Positions 62,310 to 64,000 of a stretch of DNA of 64,000 nucleotides are shown piece by piece. Under the pieces are notes generated by a model. The model did no database searches. It saw nothing but the letters and a program-made list of their open reading frames with translations, and had not been told where the DNA came from. Every line of letters begins with the position of its first letter. Positions within the stretch are counted from its first letter, which is position 1. The position numbers and the translations under genes were made by a program. This stretch comes from Bacteroides clarus YIT 12056 (GTDB lineage Bacteria; Bacteroidota; Bacteroidia; Bacteroidales; Bacteroidaceae), in contig NZ_FQWK01000002.1 in the NCBI RefSeq assembly GCF_900129655.1, positions 434,001 to 498,000 of the forward strand, written 5' to 3'.

Positions 62310-64000
62310 ATGTATAAACCAACATATCACACACTGAGCAAAAGAGGGTACATCACCCTCTTGGCTCTCCTCGTCTCCATTATCACCTTTGCGCAAGGTG
62401 TGACAGTAAAAGGAACTGTGCTTGACGAGAATCAAGAACCCTTGATTGGTGCCACCGTGCAAGTGAAAGGCGAAACCACCGGTGCTGCTGCCGACCTTGA
62501 CGGTAACTTTACCCTGAAAGCCAAAAAGAACGCTACACTGGTAGTAAGCTATATCGGTTATTTGACGCAAGAAGTACGCCTGCAAGGCAAAACACAGGTA
62601 ACTATTCAGCTGACCCCCGACAGCAAAACACTGGACGAAGTAGTAGTTGTGGGTTACGGTACCATGAAGAAAAGCGACTTGACAGGTTCTGTTGCTTCCG
62701 TAGCTTCCAAAGACATTGAAGGCTTTCAGACAAGCTCCGTAGCCGGAGCTTTGGGAGGTCAAATTGCCGGTGTACAAATCACCTCTACCGACGGTACCCC
62801 GGGCGCAGGCTTCAACATCAGCATCCGCGGTGTAGGAACATTGACGGGAGACGCTTCTCCACTTTATATTGTAGATGGTTTTGAAGTATCGGACATCGAT
62901 TACCTCTCCAACTCGGACATCGAATCTATCGAAGTATTGAAAGACGCTTCATCTTCCGCCATCTATGGTGCGCGTGCCGCCAACGGTGTAGTTTTGATTA
63001 CCACCAAATCTGCCAAAGTAGGCAAAACAACCGTTACCTACAACGGCTCGGCTACATACCGTAAGATTTCAAAGACATTAGACGTGCTTTCTCCGTACGA
63101 ATTTGCAAGATTGCAAGGCGATGTTGACGCAAAATTCACAGATACCTACTACAAAACAGGTGATGAAACAGAAGGAGTTCCTTACAAATATCAATCACTC
63201 GATGACTACATCGGCGTAACCGGAGTAGATTGGCAAGGCGAAACATTCAACCCCACTTGGTCTCAAGACCATAACGTAACTATCATGGGCGGTACCGACA
63301 ATACCAAATATAACGGTTCACTCTCACGCTACGTAGAAAACGGTATCTTTAAGAACAGCGGTTTCGACAGAACTACCGCCAAATTCCGTTTAGACCAAAA
63401 AATCAACAAGAAACTGTCTTTCAACCTCACTGTAAACTATGCAATGACCAACCGTAAGGGTGTGGGTACATCAGGTGATTCTGGACGTTTCAATATGCTG
63501 GCACAAATCTTGAGTGCACGTCCCACAGGCGGCTTGAAGATGACAAATGAAGAACTGCTGGCGTCTGCCATCGACCCCGAAATGTTGGCATCCGGCGAGA
63601 GCCTCGCACAGGTAAACCCTGTAAAACAAGCCGAATCAGTAACCAACGAGAAGCGTGCAGAGATGTGGTCAGCAAATGCATCCATAAACTGGCAAATCAT
63701 CAAAGGCCTGACATTCAAGACCAGTGGTTCTTACAATACTACCAATAACCGTACGGATATATTCTACCGCGATGGTTCGAAAGAAGCATACCGTAACGGA
63801 CAGAAACCTTACGGGCGTACACAAATGGGACGCGATGTACGCTGGACCAATACCAATACACTGACATGGAAAGATAAAGTAAAGAAGCACAACTATGATG
63901 TAATGTTGGCGCATGAAGTTTCTTTCAGAAGTTCCGAATATCTGTTGGGCGAAGCGATGGACTTCCCGTTCGATAATCTGGGTAACGATAACTTAGGTCT
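62310..64000 (+). CDS. SusC/RagA TonB-dependent outer-membrane transporter, 3' end beyond window
   Basis: An open frame from the ATG at 62310 to the window edge codes for the first 563 residues of a SusC-like protein. It has a signal peptide (YITLLALLVSIITFAQ), a carboxypeptidase-like domain (VKGTVLDENQEPLIGATVQV, about 31-90), a TonB box (LDEVVVVGYGTMKKSDLTG), the plug (GGQIAGVQITSTDGTPGAGF, SIRGVGTL, PLYIVDGFEV, VLKDASSSAIYGARAANG) and the first barrel strands. It would import heparan/heparin oligosaccharides with a SusD partner expected just right of the window, energised by a TonB system such as that at 36,523-38,538. Confidence 0.95.
   Translation, partial: MYKPTYHTLSKRGYITLLALLVSIITFAQGVTVKGTVLDENQEPLIGATVQVKGETTGAAADLDGNFTLKAKKNATLVVSYIGYLTQEVRLQGKTQVTIQLTPDSKTLDEVVVVGYGTMKKSDLTGSVASVASKDIEGFQTSSVAGALGGQIAGVQITSTDGTPGAGFNISIRGVGTLTGDASPLYIVDGFEVSDIDYLSNSDIESIEVLKDASSSAIYGARAANGVVLITTKSAKVGKTTVTYNGSATYRKISKTLDVLSPYEFARLQGDVDAKFTDTYYKTGDETEGVPYKYQSLDDYIGVTGVDWQGETFNPTWSQDHNVTIMGGTDNTKYNGSLSRYVENGIFKNSGFDRTTAKFRLDQKINKKLSFNLTVNYAMTNRKGVGTSGDSGRFNMLAQILSARPTGGLKMTNEELLASAIDPEMLASGESLAQVNPVKQAESVTNEKRAEMWSANASINWQIIKGLTFKTSGSYNTTNNRTDIFYRDGSKEAYRNGQKPYGRTQMGRDVRWTNTNTLTWKDKVKKHNYDVMLAHEVSFRSSEYLLGEAMDFPFDNLGNDNLG

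Overview
The window looks like a chromosomal segment of a gut Bacteroides. Three things point there: SusC, hybrid two-component and heparin/heparan lyase genes; families typical of Bacteroidales (DUF2027-Smr, DUF4827, DoxX/BT_3928-type, DUF1599, DUF4958-type surface glycan-binding protein); and, in front of most transcription units, the Bacteroides sigma-A -7 element TAnnTTTG in place of a sigma-70 -10 box. The species cannot be decided from the sequence alone. No rRNA, tRNA, CRISPR array or transposase gene was seen.

Positions 1-45,800 are mostly housekeeping. From the left come a TPR sensor kinase cut by the window edge and a DUF2027-Smr gene on the minus strand, then queA and a Nudix hydrolase on the plus strand. 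A structured, repeat-filled gap (5,188-5,636) follows. Next is a long minus-strand operon: threonylcarbamoyl-AMP synthase, ClC channel, fmt, rpe, comEC, nrnA, DUF4827 lipoprotein, glmM. After a thioesterase and yaaA come recJ, recQ and a TPR protein. An aromatic amino acid operon (pheA, aminotransferase, DAHP synthase-chorismate mutase, tyrA) is preceded by a Phe/Tyr-rich leader peptide, an intrinsic terminator and a competing pairing, which has the form of a transcription attenuator. dnaG follows. The minus strand then carries DUF1599, DoxX-type protein, tpiA, SPOR protein and folE; an M23/LysM peptidase; ispD-recG; and pdxJ-exbB-exbD-tonB-DJ-1. nadK, a tricorn-like S41 peptidase, mdh and a coiled-coil membrane protein complete this part.

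Positions 45,900-50,844 hold an export operon (TolC, HlyD, two ABC-2 permeases) with no ATPase gene. From 50,933 to the right edge lies a heparin/heparan sulfate utilisation locus: a PL13 heparin lyase I gene divergent from a hybrid two-component regulator, then a PL12 heparinase III-type lipoprotein, a surface glycan-binding lipoprotein and a SusC transporter that runs off the window. The inferred flow is surface cleavage by PL12, capture by the binding protein, import by SusC (with a SusD expected outside), periplasmic cleavage, and sensing of the products by the hybrid regulator, which drives the operon. Between regulator and lyase sits foreign-looking material: an AbiEi-type antitoxin gene, what appears to be only the first codons of its toxin, and a palindrome-rich element bounded by inverted repeats.

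The observations most worth checking are the aromatic leader/attenuator, the decapitated toxin-antitoxin module inside the locus, the nested inverted-repeat elements at 5,192-5,614, and low-complexity inverted repeats that run into the coding ends of recQ, an ABC permease and the heparin lyase gene.
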